DNA from: JBEKHI01 sp050012355
GTDB lineage: Bacteria > Actinomycetota > Actinomycetes > Streptosporangiales > Streptosporangiaceae
Length of the DNA: 7,891 bases
Assembly: GCA_050012355.1 (NCBI GenBank)
Contig: JBEKHI010000516.1
Location: 1 to 7,891 of the forward strand
Reading direction: 5' to 3'
The notes beneath the pieces are model-generated. The model was not told where the DNA came from. It saw nothing but the letters and a program-made list of their open reading frames with translations, and did not search any database. The stretch's first letter is position 1. The number at the start of each line of letters is the position of its first letter. Made by a program: the position numbers and the translations under genes. Shown piece after piece: positions 6,253 through 7,891 of this stretch.

Positions 6253-7547
6253 CGAGCCGCCGCCGCCACGGCCCGGCGAGCGCGTTCCCGGTAGCCTTCC
6301 AGCTTCTCCTCCGGAGCGACGACGCGGTGGCTGCGGGACTGAACGGAGACGTCGTGTCCCGCGGCGGCCGCCCGCAGCGCGCCGACGGTGGCCTGCTCCC
6401 GCGGCAGATGAGCGAACGGGTCGAAGGAGTACCAGCGCATCGCGTTCTCGTAGGTCATCTTGCGAATGTCGTCATCGCTGACGCCCTCGCGCTCCATGAC
6501 GGCGCTGAGCTCCTCGGGAGCACCGGGCCACATCGAGTCGCTGTGCGGGTAGTCCGCCTCCCAGCAGATGTTGTCGATGCCGATCTCGTGCCGCAGCTTC
6601 ACGCCCAGCGGGTCGCTGATGAAGCAGGTGAGGAAGTGCTCGCGGAACACCTCCGACGGGAGCTTGCCGCCGAAGTCCTGCAGCGTCCAGGTGGCGTGCA
6701 TCTCGAAGGTCCGGTCGACCCGCTCGAGGAAGTACGGTATCCAGCCGGTGCCGCCCTCCGACAACGCGATCTTGAGGTCGGGGAACTCCTTAATCACCCG
6801 CGACCACAGCAGGTCGGCCGCGGCCGACACGATGTTCATTGGCTGCAACGTGATCATAACGTCGGGTGGCGAGTCCACCGCGGGCACCGACAGCCGCCCC
6901 GAGGAGCCGATGTGCACCGACAGCACGGTGCCGCAGTCGCTCAGCGCGCGCCACAGCGGGTCCCAGTAATCGTTGTGGAAGCTCGGGTAGCCGAGTACCG
7001 CGGGGTTCTCGGTGAACGTGAGCGAGTGGCAGCCCTTGGCGGCGACCCTGCGTACCTCGGCGGCGCACAGCTCCGCGTCCCAGATGGCGGGCAGCGCCAT
7101 CGGGATGAACCTCCCCGGATAGGCGCCGCACCACTCATCGATATGCCAGTCGTTGTAGGCGCGCACCAGCGCGAGCGAGAAGTCCGGGTCGTCGGTGGCG
7201 AACAGCCGCGCCGCGAAGCCAGGGAACGACGGGAAGCACATCGACCCGAGCATGCCGCCCGCGTTCATGTCCTTGATCCGCTCGTTGACGTCGTAGCAGC
7301 CGGGCCGGATCTCGTCCAGGCCCTGCGGTTCCATGCCGTACTCCTCCTTGGGCCGGCCGGCCACCGCGTTCAGCGCGGCGTTGGGTATGACGGTCCCGCG
7401 GAACTGCCACACGTCGGTGCCGTCGTCCCGGTGGACGAGCTGCGGCGCTTCCGCGCGGTACCGCTCGGGGAGATGGTTCACGAACATGTCCGGCGGCTCG
7501 ATGATGTGGTCATCGACGCTGATGAGTATGTAGTCCTCGAGCTTCAT
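6249..7547 (-). CDS. Amidohydrolase-2 family metal enzyme (ACMSD-like)
   Basis: The 432-residue protein belongs to the amidohydrolase superfamily, related to aminocarboxymuconate-semialdehyde decarboxylase and other enzymes that decarboxylate or hydrolyse ring-derived acids. The N-terminal metal site is SVDDHIIEP (10-18), giving D12-x-H14. Further expected metal or active-site positions are H212 (LSVHIGSSG), a Glu at 264 in ALSEGGTGW where many ACMSD-like enzymes carry His, and D332 in WEADYPHSD (329-337). NAMRWYSFD (368-376) near the end is typical of this subgroup. The C-terminal 50 residues are Ala/Arg-rich and probably helical. AAGGAGAG at 7551-7558 supports ATG 7547. It starts 29 bases after the small protein gene and overlaps the dehydrogenase by 4 bases. 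A C-C bond hydrolysis or decarboxylation of a CoA-linked intermediate is my inference; the family does not fix the substrate. Confidence 0.92.
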   Translation of the reverse strand: MKLEDYILISVDDHIIEPPDMFVNHLPERYRAEAPQLVHRDDGTDVWQFRGTVIPNAALNAVAGRPKEEYGMEPQGLDEIRPGCYDVNERIKDMNAGGMLGSMCFPSFPGFAARLFATDDPDFSLALVRAYNDWHIDEWCGAYPGRFIPMALPAIWDAELCAAEVRRVAAKGCHSLTFTENPAVLGYPSFHNDYWDPLWRALSDCGTVLSVHIGSSGRLSVPAVDSPPDVMITLQPMNIVSAAADLLWSRVIKEFPDLKIALSEGGTGWIPYFLERVDRTFEMHATWTLQDFGGKLPSEVFREHFLTCFISDPLGVKLRHEIGIDNICWEADYPHSDSMWPGAPEELSAVMEREGVSDDDIRKMTYENAMRWYSFDPFAHLPREQATVGALRAAAAGHDVSVQSRSHRVVAPEEKLEGYRERARRAVAAAAR

Positions 7548-7550
7548 GCT

Positions 7551-7558
7551 CTCTCCTT
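7551..7558 (-). promoter_or_regulatory. Ribosome binding site of the amidohydrolase gene
   Basis: AAGGAGAG on the - strand lies a few bases before the ATG at 7547. It is the strongest Shine-Dalgarno sequence in the operon and fixes the amidohydrolase start. Confidence 0.85.
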
Positions 7559-7576
7559 GTAAATCTGGTGCCGGCG

Positions 7577-7891
7577 CTAGTCAGACGCCGGGAGGGGCTT
7601 GGCCGCCTTGATGGTCATCGGGACACCGTCACAGCTCAGCGCGCCGGCCCCGGATGCGGTGCAGAGCAGCTCGAGGGTGCCCGCGTCGTTGACGTAGCGC
7701 TTGCCGATCAGCGTGCCTTCGTCACCGCTGCCCGCGGAGGCCGCGCGGCCGACCGCGGTGATCATCGGTTCCCCGCCGCAGGTCACCAGCGGGTGCTCTC
7801 CGGCCGGTGCCCGGACGACGACGACTCGCGTGGCGCACACGGTGCTGGCGAGCTGCTCACCGGGCCGCAGCGCCGGTCCTGCCGTGGTCAT
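7577..7891 (-). CDS. Small four-cysteine protein of unknown function, at window edge
   Basis: The frame starts with ATG exactly at the last base of the window and encodes 104 residues; the true start could lie further right. I do not know a named family. I recall similar small proteins ending GKRY..., LELL-C/V-T..G-A-G and AKPLPASD beside CoA-metabolism genes, but cannot confirm this. Cysteines are at 19, 38, 77 and 87. An internal repeat is visible: TCGGEPM (37-43) resembles SCDGVPM (86-92), and each is preceded by another Cys followed by Ala/Thr (VCAT at 18-21, LCTA at 76-79). There is no signal peptide or membrane segment, so it is probably cytosolic. It is the first gene of the visible operon, 29 bases before the amidohydrolase. 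A metal-binding, redox or accessory subunit role is possible but unproven. Confidence 0.75.
   Translation of the reverse strand: MTTAGPALRPGEQLASTVCATRVVVVRAPAGEHPLVTCGGEPMITAVGRAASAGSGDEGTLIGKRYVNDAGTLELLCTASGAGALSCDGVPMTIKAAKPLPASD

Noticed and set aside
6327..7562. A 411-codon open frame on the + strand opposite the amidohydrolase
   Set aside because: It is the mirror of a clear amidohydrolase gene. Strong third-position GC bias keeps the opposite strand open, and its translation is low-complexity Arg/Val/His/Glu text without a domain.

Overview
The window is GC-rich chromosomal DNA from an actinobacterium. The signs are strong G/C bias at third codon positions, GTG starts, very tight gene spacing, apparently leaderless genes and typical actinobacterial families. 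A relative of Pseudonocardia, Amycolatopsis, Saccharopolyspora or Mycobacterium would fit, but I cannot name the genus. I see no tRNA, rRNA, CRISPR array, insertion sequence or phage gene.

Left part (1-2540). About 380 bases without a convincing gene lead into a universal stress protein gene on the + strand (384-824). It converges on a TesB-type acyl-CoA thioesterase gene on the - strand (841-1686), with only 16 bases between them. The thioesterase gene diverges from a + strand gene for a tandem hotdog protein (1746-2540). Both divergent genes appear to start at, or within a base or two of, their transcription start sites. Their promoters share a spacer of about 59 bases that also holds a small palindrome.

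Middle (2541-2767). This is a non-coding convergent junction. It holds several inverted repeats, an imperfect tandem repeat of very high GC, and a 19-bp direct repeat that duplicates the end of the neighbouring CoA-transferase gene.

Right part (2768-7891). Six genes on the - strand overlap or lie close together and look like one operon entering from the right. In transcription order they are: a small cysteine-containing protein with an internal repeat (7577-7891, at the window edge), an amidohydrolase of the ACMSD-like class (6249-7547), an acyl-CoA dehydrogenase (5101-6252, sharing GTGA with the previous gene), a TetR-family regulator (4472-5080), a conserved-looking protein of unknown function (3885-4493, overlapping both neighbours), and a class III (CaiB/BaiF) CoA-transferase (2768-4009).

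Taken together this looks like a catabolic island for an unknown organic acid. The CoA-transferase would load the substrate onto CoA, the dehydrogenase would desaturate the acyl-CoA, the amidohydrolase would hydrolyse or decarboxylate a (probably cyclic) intermediate, and the two hotdog proteins could release or proofread CoA thioesters. TetR would control expression, perhaps through an acyl-CoA ligand. The enzyme families are clear; the pathway and substrate are inference. The least understood parts are the small four-cysteine protein and the overlapping unknown protein.
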